DNA from: Amphritea pacifica
GTDB lineage: Bacteria > Pseudomonadota > Gammaproteobacteria > Pseudomonadales > Balneatricaceae
Direction of reading: 5' to 3'
Assembly: GCF_016924145.1 (NCBI RefSeq)
Contig: NZ_JAFFZO010000040.1
Location: 1-45,163, forward strand
Length of the DNA: 45,163 nucleotides
The position numbers were made by a program, and so were the translations under genes. Below, one piece after another: positions 36,173 through 44,660 of the stretch (the stretch's first letter is position 1; the number at the start of each line of letters is the position of its first letter). The notes below the pieces were generated by a model. That model was given only the letters and a program-made list of their open reading frames with translations. It made no database searches and was not told where the DNA came from.

Positions 36173-37384
36173 ATGAAAATGCTTTATGTAACTGAAGACC
36201 GCTATCCTCCTTTTCGTGCTGATGTGGTTGAGCTTTTTGCAAAACAACTCCCCGCACATGGTCATGTGATTAACTGGGTTATGCAGCGAGGCCCGGACGC
36301 TCATGGAGAATCATCGCCAACTCAGTGGCTTGGAAACAAGGTGTATCTTACGCCTCGGGGCAAAACAGGCGGAGTAGTTGGTCGTATCATCAATAACTTT
36401 CTGGGGGTTGTAGGAGACTTGATGATATTGCCGCTCGCTTTGCGTGATCGCTATGATGTCATTCAAGTTAGGGACAAGTTCTTTGCTGGTCTTGTAGCGT
36501 GTATAGCCGCGCGGCTCACAGGTGCTAAATTTGTGCATTGGATGTCGTACCCTTTCGCTGAATCCAAACTTTACCAAGCAGAGAACCGACTTGTGCCTCA
36601 CCATCGGTTGATATGGTTAAAGGGACATTCGATTCGTCTGTTGCTCTACAAGATAATCCTTCCTCTGGCCGATCATGTTTTCGTGCAGAGCGAACGGATG
36701 AAAGAGGATGTTGCCAGTGAGGGTGTACCTTTGATCAAGATGACCTCCGTCCCAATGGGAATTCGGGAGGATCAGGTTGGTCAGGCTGAGGATGCACGGG
36801 TACCGGACTCTACTTCTCCCGTATTACTGTACTTGGGTATCATTCTTAAATTACGCCAAACTGAAATGTTGGTACGTGTACTCGACAAGGTAAGGGATAA
36901 GTTCCCAGGTGCGCAGCTAGTTTATGTAGGCGAAGGCCAATTACCGGGAGACCGGCAGGCCGTTGAGGACGAGATGCATCGTCTTGGGCTCTCCGAAGCG
37001 GTGACTATTACAGGTTTCTTGTCTATGGAAGAGGCCTGGGATTACGTTCGTGATGCCGATATCTGTTTTTCCCCTTTTTATCCAATTCCTGTGTTGCTCT
37101 CTACATCACCGACCAAACTTATTGAGTATATGGCTATGGGCAAATGCATTGTAGCCAATGAGCACCCGGAGCAATGTCAAGTGATGGAGGCGAGTGGGGT
37201 AGGGCGCTGTATTCCTTGGAGTGAAGAGGCCTTCGCGGATGAGGTTTGTCGACTTTTAGCTGATCCGGAGGCTGCGCAGCAAGCAGCGGCACAAGGTCCT
37301 GAATGGGTGCGAATCAATCGTACCTATGAGGTCATTGCAGAAGAAGTTAATAGTGTTTACAAACGAATCCTCGGACAGGAATGA
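36173..37384 (+). CDS. Glycosyltransferase family 4 protein
   Basis: This 403-residue GT-B fold enzyme has N-terminal Rossmann text (RYPPFRADVVELFAKQLPAHGH, ~9-30). A C-terminal donor domain follows, with LLYLGIILKLRQTEMLVRVLDKV, LVYVGEGQLPGD and the EX7E-type SPTKLIEYMAMGKCIVANEHPE (~320-342). It would add one sugar of the repeat unit at the cytoplasmic face. The donor is unknown. The acyltransferase gene begins about 10 bases after its stop codon. Confidence 0.87.
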   Translation: MKMLYVTEDRYPPFRADVVELFAKQLPAHGHVINWVMQRGPDAHGESSPTQWLGNKVYLTPRGKTGGVVGRIINNFLGVVGDLMILPLALRDRYDVIQVRDKFFAGLVACIAARLTGAKFVHWMSYPFAESKLYQAENRLVPHHRLIWLKGHSIRLLLYKIILPLADHVFVQSERMKEDVASEGVPLIKMTSVPMGIREDQVGQAEDARVPDSTSPVLLYLGIILKLRQTEMLVRVLDKVRDKFPGAQLVYVGEGQLPGDRQAVEDEMHRLGLSEAVTITGFLSMEEAWDYVRDADICFSPFYPIPVLLSTSPTKLIEYMAMGKCIVANEHPEQCQVMEASGVGRCIPWSEEAFADEVCRLLADPEAAQQAAAQGPEWVRINRTYEVIAEEVNSVYKRILGQE

Positions 37385-37393
37385 TAATACGCT

Positions 37394-37822
37394 ATGGAAA
37401 GACTATATTACATTTCAAACTGGTTATTTCGGCACAAAGTTCCCATATTGCCAAGGATTCTGATGCTGTTGATACGTGCAGTGTACCAGTCATACATTCC
37501 TTACAAAGCCCAAATAGGAAGCGATATTTCTTTCGGCCATGCTATAGGAATTGTGATCGCGCCTCGTGCAGTGATTGGCGAGCGATGCAGGATTCGTCAT
37601 CATGTAACTATCGCAGACGGTAGAGGTGGTGCGGCTCGGATTGGAGACGACGTTCAGATAGGTGCCGGTGCATTCATTCGGTATAACCTGACTATAGGTA
37701 ATCGGGTTCGCATAGGCGCAAATGCCGTGGTGGTAGAGGACGTGCCTGATGATGCAACCGTTGTTGGAAATCCAGCTCGCGTAGTGTTGCTTAAAGGGCA
37801 ACGCGTTGATAGTGAAACTTAA
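37394..37822 (+). CDS. Left-handed beta-helix (hexapeptide) acyltransferase, serine acetyltransferase-like
   Basis: This 142-residue protein has an N-terminal helix followed by hexapeptide turns: AQIGSDISFGHAIGIVIAPRAVIGERCRIRHHVTIAD (~47-82) and QIGAGAFIRYNLTIGNRVRIGANAVV, ending VVGNPARVV. Short CysE-like proteins of this kind inside polysaccharide clusters usually O-acetylate a sugar. The catalytic His lies in IRHHVT. The last base of its stop is the first base of the flippase ATG (TAATG), so translation is coupled. A competing 80-codon frame at 37381 is a shadow. Confidence 0.87.
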   Translation: MERLYYISNWLFRHKVPILPRILMLLIRAVYQSYIPYKAQIGSDISFGHAIGIVIAPRAVIGERCRIRHHVTIADGRGGAARIGDDVQIGAGAFIRYNLTIGNRVRIGANAVVVEDVPDDATVVGNPARVVLLKGQRVDSET

Positions 37823-39336
37823 TGAGTAGTCTTTATTCAGGGAACCGTTTCCGTAAAGCTCTTTGTGCATTCGTGTTCGGTCGTGCAGTACAAGGCATAG
37901 CTAGTCTTGTGCTTATCCTTTTGTTGGTGCGCTTGTTTACCTCAACCGATTATGGGGCTTACATGGTGTTGTGGGGGATGACAGAAATGATGGTACCTCT
38001 CAGCTCTCTGGGATTGCTGGAGGCTGTGAGGCGCTTTCTACCAGAACTCGCTGCACGTGGAACTGCCGACAGCGTAAAGTCTTTTGTTATGTGGGCATCG
38101 CTGATACGTGCAGGAATTCTCGTCCTGTGGTGCGGTGGATTAATGATCGGCTGGGAGACGTTTGCTGTTTGGCTCGGTTTTACTTTGGATCAAGCTGAGC
38201 AGGCATGGCTGGTGGTGGTTTTAGCGATATCGATTGTGGCCTTTCGTTATGTCTGTGAAATGTTGGAGAGTCTGTTGGAGCAGCGCTGGTCTCAGCTCGT
38301 GCGTTCCCTCCATCCGATTGGCCGGCTTTTGGGTTTAGTTTGTTTGGCTCTGGTAGGGCAGGTGACTCTGGCGTGGATGCTGTGGTTGGATGTGGTGGTG
38401 TCCCTTGTTTGTCTACTGCTGGCCGGGTGGGCTCTAACTCGAAAGCTTAATACTCTTACTGATATGGGCGACTACCAAGTAAAGGCGCGAGAAGTGGTGG
38501 AGTTTGCTTGGCATTTAGCCGGGGTCAATTTGATGCAGTCGACAGCAAGTGAGGGGGCACAACGTTTACTGATAGCGCGCCTTCTTGGGCTTGAAGCGGC
38601 AGGACTGTTTTCCTTTCTTCAACAGCTACAGACCATCGTTTCACGCTACATGCCCACTCAACTTCTCTCTAATATTCTTAGGCCGATGCTTATTTCTCGT
38701 CTGGCTGTGGGCGAGCCTCGCGTTGTCTCTCAGAGTTTGGCGCTGATGTGGAAGGGTAATCAGATTATCGTCCTGGCCTGCGTGGTTGGATTGATGGTAG
38801 CTGGAGACGAACTGGTGACACTACTTAGCAGCGGTAAGTATAGTGAGGCGGGCTTAGCGACTTTAATTTTATTCATAGGCCTTGGCGCCACCAGTCAGGG
38901 GCAAATCGTCAATATGGCAATGCAGATTCATGATAAGACGGGCGCACTCCTGAGGCAAAGTGTCCTGTTTCTGATTCTACCATTGGGAGCATGGTTGGGC
39001 TCTTCTCAGGGGGTGATTGGGTTTATTGCTGGTGTGGTAGTTTCACTTTGGCTCCGCAATAGCTTTGCTCTGTGGTGGATGCGGCGCCAAGGAATCGGTA
39101 TTGATCTGGATAAAATGGGTATATTAAGCATGTTAATCTCAGGCGTGATTGCTTGCGGGACTGGCGTTTGGTTAGAGCATGAATTAAATCCATGGATATG
39201 TCTTCTGATCGCCCTACTTATATTGGTAGTAGGTGTTATCTTATTTCGGCCACTCTCTCGTGCGGATGGTGATTTGTTAATCCGTGTGTTCAAGAGCAAT
39301 GGGCGTTTTCTTCAGCCGCTGATTCGGACGAATTAG
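37822..39336 (+). CDS. Wzx-type oligosaccharide flippase
   Basis: This 504-residue protein has about 12-14 membrane segments. The MOP-superfamily pattern is visible in the N-terminal RAVQGIASLVLILLLVRLFTSTDYGAYMVLWG (~14-45), the second repeat RLLIARLLGLEAAGLFSFLQQLQTI, and ATLILFIGLGATSQGQIVNMAMQI. It should move undecaprenyl-linked repeat units across the inner membrane. It overlaps the acyltransferase stop by one base and is followed 26 bases later by the third sulfotransferase gene. Confidence 0.88.
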   Translation: MSSLYSGNRFRKALCAFVFGRAVQGIASLVLILLLVRLFTSTDYGAYMVLWGMTEMMVPLSSLGLLEAVRRFLPELAARGTADSVKSFVMWASLIRAGILVLWCGGLMIGWETFAVWLGFTLDQAEQAWLVVVLAISIVAFRYVCEMLESLLEQRWSQLVRSLHPIGRLLGLVCLALVGQVTLAWMLWLDVVVSLVCLLLAGWALTRKLNTLTDMGDYQVKAREVVEFAWHLAGVNLMQSTASEGAQRLLIARLLGLEAAGLFSFLQQLQTIVSRYMPTQLLSNILRPMLISRLAVGEPRVVSQSLALMWKGNQIIVLACVVGLMVAGDELVTLLSSGKYSEAGLATLILFIGLGATSQGQIVNMAMQIHDKTGALLRQSVLFLILPLGAWLGSSQGVIGFIAGVVVSLWLRNSFALWWMRRQGIGIDLDKMGILSMLISGVIACGTGVWLEHELNPWICLLIALLILVVGVILFRPLSRADGDLLIRVFKSNGRFLQPLIRTN

Positions 39337-39362
39337 AAATACAAACGATGGATATTTAATCT

Positions 39363-40331
39363 GTGAATTCGAGTTATCTTATTATCGCGGGCACTGAGAA
39401 GTCTGGAACAACATCGGTGTACCAATATCTTAATTCCCACCCAGGGGTGAGTGGTTCAACGCGGAAGGAGACCGACTATTTTCGCTCACAGCCGCCACAC
39501 ACTCAGGCTGCTTACAATGCTATGTTCCCTTCTGTAACGTCTGGAGGTTTGCGTATGGAGGCCTCTCCTGGATATTTGGCTGAGAGCAATATAGTGGCAT
39601 CGGCGATAGCCTCGGTGGTGTCAGATGCAAAGATCTTGTTTATCCTGCGTGATCCTATCGATAGATTACTATCCAGCTTCGAGTTCCACAAAAGTCGCTT
39701 CTTTATTCCGCCTGATATGGAATTCGATGAGTACGTTGGAATTTGCATGCGTTTCGAGAGAGGGGAAATTAATTTAGATGAAGCTGGTCTTGGCGATTGG
39801 TTTCTTCGGGTCCCTGATGCTGGCCGTTATGCTAGACACTTGCAGGACTATGAAGAGCACTTTTCGAGTGAACAGATAAAGGTACTGACATTGGATCGGC
39901 TGCAAATTGATCCAAGCGCTTTTATGCGTGAAATATGTGAATGGGCAGGTTTGAGTGCCGAATTTTATGATGATTTTGAATTTGTTCGATCAAACGTGAC
40001 ATTTAGCCCCCGTCTTGTATGGCTACAGCGTCTAGGGTTAAGGGTTAATGAGACTATGGAGCCGTTCTTCAATCGTCACCCCTCTGTAAAGCGGGCTATG
40101 TTGCTCATTTATAAACGAATCAATGGCCAGAGAGTTGAAAAATCACAAATGTCAGCTGCTACAGCACAGCTGTTGTTGGACTATTACGAAGCTGATGTAG
40201 AGGCTCTTTGTTTACGTTTCGGTTCAGATGTAGTGGAGGCGAGAAATTGGCTAAAGAAGCATCGCAGAGTTAGCGACCAGTCCCTTGGTCATGTTCCAGG
40301 GTACATAGCAAACAAAGGAAATGCACCTTGA
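39363..40331 (+). CDS. Sulfotransferase 3, heparan-sulfotransferase-like
   Basis: This 322-residue protein has a GTG start. It carries the clearest sulfotransferase motif of the three, IIAGTEKSGTTSVYQYLNSHPGV (~7-29, PAPS 5'-phosphate site), and SDAKILFILRDPIDRLLSSFEFHK (~88-111, 3'-phosphate site), followed by GRYARHLQDYEEHFSSEQIKVLTLDRL. This is the classical order of bacterial and animal polysaccharide sulfotransferases. It lies between the flippase and a GT4 gene and overlaps the latter by 4 bases, so it belongs to the polysaccharide operon. Confidence 0.87.
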   Translation: MNSSYLIIAGTEKSGTTSVYQYLNSHPGVSGSTRKETDYFRSQPPHTQAAYNAMFPSVTSGGLRMEASPGYLAESNIVASAIASVVSDAKILFILRDPIDRLLSSFEFHKSRFFIPPDMEFDEYVGICMRFERGEINLDEAGLGDWFLRVPDAGRYARHLQDYEEHFSSEQIKVLTLDRLQIDPSAFMREICEWAGLSAEFYDDFEFVRSNVTFSPRLVWLQRLGLRVNETMEPFFNRHPSVKRAMLLIYKRINGQRVEKSQMSAATAQLLLDYYEADVEALCLRFGSDVVEARNWLKKHRRVSDQSLGHVPGYIANKGNAP

Positions 40332-41428
40332 AAACAAGAATTCTTCATATCATTAATGGCGACTTATACTCTGGTGCAGAGCGCGTACAGGATCTGCTCG
40401 CGTTGCGCCTTCCAGAATTCGGTTACGATGTGGGATTTGCGTGTGTTAAGGAAGGCAAATTTCCAAAGATGCGAATGGCAAAGGAGGCCCCTCTTCATTT
40501 GGTTCCAATGAAGTCTCGTTTTGATTTGGGTATCGCTTTCAGTTTAGCACGTAAAATACGAGATGAAGATTATGCGTTGGTGCATACACATTCACCCCGA
40601 GCTGCACTAGTTGGACGGGTTGCTTCCTTTTTGGCAGGTGTGCCGATGGTTCATCACGTCCACAGTCCGACTTCACGAGATACTGAAGATCCCCTTCGTA
40701 ACCGTATTAACACTGTGATAGAACGCTTTAGTCTAACAGGTGTTAAACGCCTGCTTCCTGTATCGAAGAGCCTTGAGCGATATTTAAAGAGTCAGGGGAT
40801 ATTGTCGGGTAAAATTCGAATGGTTGCTAATGGGGTGCCCACACCGGGCCAGTTGCCAGTACGTGAACCGCCCAGAACTGAATGGGTTATCGGTAGTGTA
40901 GCGCTATTCAGACCACGTAAGGGGTTAGAGGTACTTGTCGAAGCTATTGCTCTCTTACGCGATAACGGAAGGTCCGTTCGCCTGCGAGCTGTTGGCCCGT
41001 TCGAAACGCTTGCGTACGAGAATGAAATCAAGTCTCTGGCTGATAGCCTTGGAGTGGCTGATAACATAGATTGGGTGGGTTTTACTCAGAATGTGAATTA
41101 CGAGCTAACGAAGTTAGATGCTTTTGTTCTTCCTAGTATGTTTGGTGAAGGTATGCCTATGGTGATCTTGGAGGCTATGGCGATGGGAGTGCCTGTTGTT
41201 GCATCCGATGTCGAAGGAATACCAGAAGTGCTGGAGCAGAGTTGTACGGGATTGATTGTACCCCCTGGAGATGCGAATGCTCTGGCAATTACGCTGGATG
41301 ACCTAATAGGGGGGCGCTACGCTTGGGCTGCAATGCGAAAGGCAGCATACGGCAAACAGAGTTTGCTTTTTTCTGATCGAAGTATGGCCGAAGGTGTTTC
41401 AAAGGTTTATCAAGAGATACTGGGGTAA
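40328..41428 (+). CDS. Glycosyltransferase family 4 protein
   Basis: This 366-residue GT-B enzyme has a TTG start overlapping the sulfotransferase stop by 4 bases. N-terminal ILHIINGDLYSGAERVQDLL (~4-23) is typical of GT4 acceptor domains. THSPRAALVGRVASFLAGVPMVHHVHSP and VANGVPTPG lead to the donor domain, with SVALFRPRKGLEVLVEAIALL and the EX7E-type GEGMPMVILEAMAMGVPVVASDVEGIPEV (~272-300). It should add a sugar to the growing repeat unit; the donor is unknown. Confidence 0.9.
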   Translation: MKTRILHIINGDLYSGAERVQDLLALRLPEFGYDVGFACVKEGKFPKMRMAKEAPLHLVPMKSRFDLGIAFSLARKIRDEDYALVHTHSPRAALVGRVASFLAGVPMVHHVHSPTSRDTEDPLRNRINTVIERFSLTGVKRLLPVSKSLERYLKSQGILSGKIRMVANGVPTPGQLPVREPPRTEWVIGSVALFRPRKGLEVLVEAIALLRDNGRSVRLRAVGPFETLAYENEIKSLADSLGVADNIDWVGFTQNVNYELTKLDAFVLPSMFGEGMPMVILEAMAMGVPVVASDVEGIPEVLEQSCTGLIVPPGDANALAITLDDLIGGRYAWAAMRKAAYGKQSLLFSDRSMAEGVSKVYQEILG

Positions 41429-41493
41429 GTTCGTTGCTATTTATTCTGTTTGAGGGTGGCAATGTTTGATGTGGTTTTTTTGGGGAGGGGGGG

Positions 41494-42240
41494 ATGTTTT
41501 TTGATCGTGTGAAAGTATTGCTGTTTGACTTGTCAATTTTCAATACCACTCTTAAAGAATCATCTAGTGATCTGATTGAGGCCGCAAGGTGTGGTTTTAA
41601 ACAAAAAGTCTTTTTTGTGAATGCGCACTGTATCAATGTGGCAGTAAAGGATGCCAGTTACAAGGCTGCTCTTCAGGATGCAAGTATTCTGTATGCAGAT
41701 GGGAGTGGCATGCGCTTGGCAGCCAAGATTTACGGGGAGTCACTCAGAGATAATGTTAATGGCACTGATTTATTTCCAATGTTGTGTCGCGATGCTGCAG
41801 CCGCAGGAGTGAGTATCGCTTTGTTGGGTGCCAAGCCCGGGATCGCAGAGCGTTGTGCGCAACGTATGCAAGAACAGTTTCCTGGGCTACAAATTGTCTG
41901 GACGCATCATGGCTATTTACGTAGTGAACACACTCAGTCAGTTATAGAGTCTCTAAACAATAGTGGTGCAAGTATGCTTTTTGTTGCTATGGGAGTGCCG
42001 GCACAAGAGCTGTGGATAATGCGCCATGCTGATGAACTAAAAGCTTCAGTTATTTTGGGTGTTGGGGCGTTGTTTGACTTCTATTCAGGTGAAGTAAGTC
42101 GTGCGCCTTTGTTCTTGAGAAAACGAGGCCTTGAGTGGCTATACCGTTTCTTACTTGAACCTAAAAGAATGTTTTCACGTTATATTATCGGCAATCCGCG
42201 GTTTATTCTTCGTACGTTGTTGATGAGGAGAAGGCATTGA
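41494..42240 (+). CDS. WecG/TagA/CpsF-family glycosyltransferase (GT26)
   Basis: This 248-residue protein has the family blocks NAHCINVAVKD, LYADGSGMRLAAKIYG (~67-82), NGTDLFPMLCR, ALLGAKPGIAERCAQRM, LFVAMGVPAQELWI and the C-terminal RKRGLEWLYRFLLEPKRMFSRYIIGNPRFI. GT26 enzymes transfer N-acetylmannosamine or its uronate, or similar sugars, to lipid-linked acceptors. The start sits directly after a G-rich tract (GGGG-A-G7), which serves as a strong ribosome site, and the start codon is followed by a T6 run. Other possible starts are out of frame. Confidence 0.92.
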   Translation: MFFDRVKVLLFDLSIFNTTLKESSSDLIEAARCGFKQKVFFVNAHCINVAVKDASYKAALQDASILYADGSGMRLAAKIYGESLRDNVNGTDLFPMLCRDAAAAGVSIALLGAKPGIAERCAQRMQEQFPGLQIVWTHHGYLRSEHTQSVIESLNNSGASMLFVAMGVPAQELWIMRHADELKASVILGVGALFDFYSGEVSRAPLFLRKRGLEWLYRFLLEPKRMFSRYIIGNPRFILRTLLMRRRH

Positions 42241-42497
42241 CTGAGTCGAGCTCTTAACGAAGATCTGTGTATATAGCCTTTTCCTTATCAAAGGGAACTC
42301 TATTTTCATAATAATCTGTAATAGGTATGAGTAACTCATTACAGCTAGATAATTATCAATTAGAAACGTTATTTTAAGGGATTATCATCAGCCCAGATCA
42401 TGATCAGCCTCCAGTCCTGTATGGGTGAGCCTGAATTACTACAATTGATCTGTGGCAGGTTAGATCCATAAATGGGTTGTTTGGGATTGAATTTACG

Positions 42498-43913
42498 ATG
42501 TTTGAGTTACTTTTCTATTTAGGTTTTTTCTTGGCGGCATTGTTGGCTGTCGTGACTGTTTCTGTAGTACCGACTTCATGGACTCTGCAAGCCGTGATTG
42601 TAGGAGGTTTTCTCTTTTTAGGGCCAATAATCTATTTTACTGGAGTAAACCAAATTTCCTGGGTCTTTTATCTGGCTACGGCCTTGTTAATTTTCAGGCT
42701 GAGCTTTGTCGCTGGCAGGAATAAAAACCTGTCATTGGGTATTAGTCGTCCGCCGGGTTTTGTCCTGTTGATTGGTTTCTTTTTGTTTTCAACAGCTTTC
42801 TTTTCGATTATGGTTCAACCGAAATTTGGAGAGCTACTTGTTTCATCACGTTGGTATTTCTTTGTTTGGCCGGTGATGTTGGTATTCATGGCCTCTGAGT
42901 CAAGTCACTACACAATTGAACGAGTTTGGAAGTTATTGATGCTTGTTAGTTTGCTGCAACTGCCAATGTCTTTGTTTCAGTATTTTGTGGTCGCAAGAAT
43001 TAGCACGCGTTCATCGCCTTGGGATGCTGTTGTGGGAACTTTTCCCGGCCATATGGATGGTGGCGGGCAGAGCGCGGCTATGGCCGTCTTCCTTTTAATC
43101 ATAGTTCTTCTCTCGTTTGCTCTTCAACGCGAAAAATATATAAAGCGAAAGTACCTGGCTGCCCAAGCAATTTGCTGTCTTATCACCATAGGGTTGGCTG
43201 AGGTAAAGGCTGCGGTGCTGTTAATGCCTGTTGTCGCTGTACTGTTTTATCAGCGAGAAATTTTTCGGCGTCCAATCCAAGGTATTCTACTAACTTTAGG
43301 AGCCATAGGATTGGTAGTAGTACTTTTTCAAGCATATGAGGCACTTCATTACTCTTCTGAGGAGACTGCTCGTTTCTCGAAATACAATGTTCATAAAACT
43401 ACGCTTGAGCGTGTCATGGATGCGCTTGATCCAGAGAATGAAGCAGAGTATTTAGGTCAGATAGGAAGGGTAACCCATTTGATAGTCTGGTGGCGTGAAC
43501 ACATAGAGTCTAATGATGTACTTGGCATGCTGTTCGGTCACGGTATAGGTTCCACTGAGGTCACAAATTTTTCTTTGGGTGAGATTGCAGCAACTTATCC
43601 TTTTGCTATGGATGTGACTTCAACCACCATTTTGTTATGGGAAACAGGCCTGTTTGGACATATGATATTTGTGGTCATACTATTTTATGCCTCCTTACTT
43701 TCTTCTAGGTTATCTCGTAACATTTCCATTCCAGAGTGGCACAGAATTGTTTTGAGGGTAGGAGCTGTTGCGCTCTTGTTGCTGATTATCACATTGCCTT
43801 ACAAAAATTTCGCTTTGCGATCGTTTCCAATCTCTCTTTTAATGATGCTATTACTTGGTCAGACAGCCTACTGGTGGCGGATGGTTCGGCTAGCCCCGCA
43901 GGCTATTAAATGA
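42498..43913 (+). CDS. Wzy-like polysaccharide polymerase (multi-pass membrane protein)
   Basis: With the ATG start this is 471 residues with about 11-12 membrane segments. A long extracytoplasmic loop between residues ~280 and 360 carries ARFSKYNVHKTTLERVMDAL and WWREHIESNDVLGMLFGHGIGST. Position after the last glycosyltransferase, topology and the FGHGIGS-type loop fit a repeat-unit polymerase, though the family is poorly conserved and I cannot assign it firmly. A TTG at 42477 in the same frame is possible. The 236-base gap before it holds no gene. Confidence 0.72.
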   Translation: MFELLFYLGFFLAALLAVVTVSVVPTSWTLQAVIVGGFLFLGPIIYFTGVNQISWVFYLATALLIFRLSFVAGRNKNLSLGISRPPGFVLLIGFFLFSTAFFSIMVQPKFGELLVSSRWYFFVWPVMLVFMASESSHYTIERVWKLLMLVSLLQLPMSLFQYFVVARISTRSSPWDAVVGTFPGHMDGGGQSAAMAVFLLIIVLLSFALQREKYIKRKYLAAQAICCLITIGLAEVKAAVLLMPVVAVLFYQREIFRRPIQGILLTLGAIGLVVVLFQAYEALHYSSEETARFSKYNVHKTTLERVMDALDPENEAEYLGQIGRVTHLIVWWREHIESNDVLGMLFGHGIGSTEVTNFSLGEIAATYPFAMDVTSTTILLWETGLFGHMIFVVILFYASLLSSRLSRNISIPEWHRIVLRVGAVALLLLIITLPYKNFALRSFPISLLMMLLLGQTAYWWRMVRLAPQAIK

Positions 43914-43965
43914 AGGTGTAAGTAAATGGGGAAAAGCAGAAAGGAATATTGCCGCTTCTGTAAAT

Positions 43966-44660
43966 GACCCTGTAATTAATTCTGTGTAACTGCCAGGGTT
44001 AAATGTAATCCGTTAAACGGTCTTCAAATTCAATCATAAATCGGTTCAGGGCAGCCTTCCAGTTTCTGATGGGCATTGTCCATTTTTTGGAGGCATCCTG
44101 AATCGCCAGATAGATCACTTTTCGCGCCGAGTCATCCGTTGGAAACAGTTTCCGTTTTTTAATAGCCTTACGGATAACGCTGTTCAGTGACTCAATGGCA
44201 TTCGTTGTATAAATAGCCTTGCGTATGTCTTGAGGGTAGTTGAACAGTGTGTTCAGGTTTTCCCAGTGTGTACGCCATGAACGGCTGATCTGGGGGTATT
44301 TATCGTCCCAGCGTTCAGAGAACCGTTCCAGCGCCTGCCGCGCTTCTTCTTCAGTGACGGACTGATAGATTTGCTTGAGATCAGCGGTAACGGCCTTGTA
44401 GTCCTTCCACGGAACGTACTTAACCGAGTTGCGAACCATGTGGACGATACAGAGCTGGACCTGTGTATTGGGAAAAGCGGTATTGATCGCATCGGGAAAG
44501 CCTTTCAGGCCGTCGACACAGGCGATGAGTATGTCTTTGACGCCTCGGTTCTGAAGCTCCGTCAGGACGTTCAGCCAGAACTTGGCTCCCTCATTTTCAG
44601 AGAGCCACAGGCCTAACTGTAAACCTCCCCTAATTAGTTACACGTATAATTAGAGTTCAC
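43966..44660 (-). mobile_element. Internally deleted IS256-family insertion sequence, copy 1
   Basis: Both ends are present. The left end GACCCTGTAATTAATTCTGT and the right end, read inward on the minus strand as CTCTAATTATACGTGTAACT, are imperfect inverted repeats sharing TAATTA and GTGTAACT. The right end is followed by a GGGGAGG ribosome site. Only about 695 bp remain: the middle and 3' part of the transposase gene are fused to the right terminus, with the 5' part lost. I see no clear target-site duplication. Confidence 0.85.
43999..44619 (-). pseudogene. IS256-family transposase, N-terminally truncated
   Basis: The open frame reads QLGLWLSENEGAKFW, ACVDGLKGFPDAI (second catalytic Asp), CIVHMVRNSVKYV, NAIESLNSVIRKA (catalytic Glu) and ends FEDRLTDYI. 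This is the C-terminal half of a mutator/IS256 transposase. About half of the usual ~400 residues, including the first catalytic Asp, are missing, so it cannot be active alone. A later Met at 44439 opens a 146-residue frame but is internal to the domain. Confidence 0.88.

Noticed and set aside
37381-37623. 80-codon frame overlapping the start of the acyltransferase gene
   Set aside because: It is out of frame with the well-matched hexapeptide protein and encodes no recognisable pattern.
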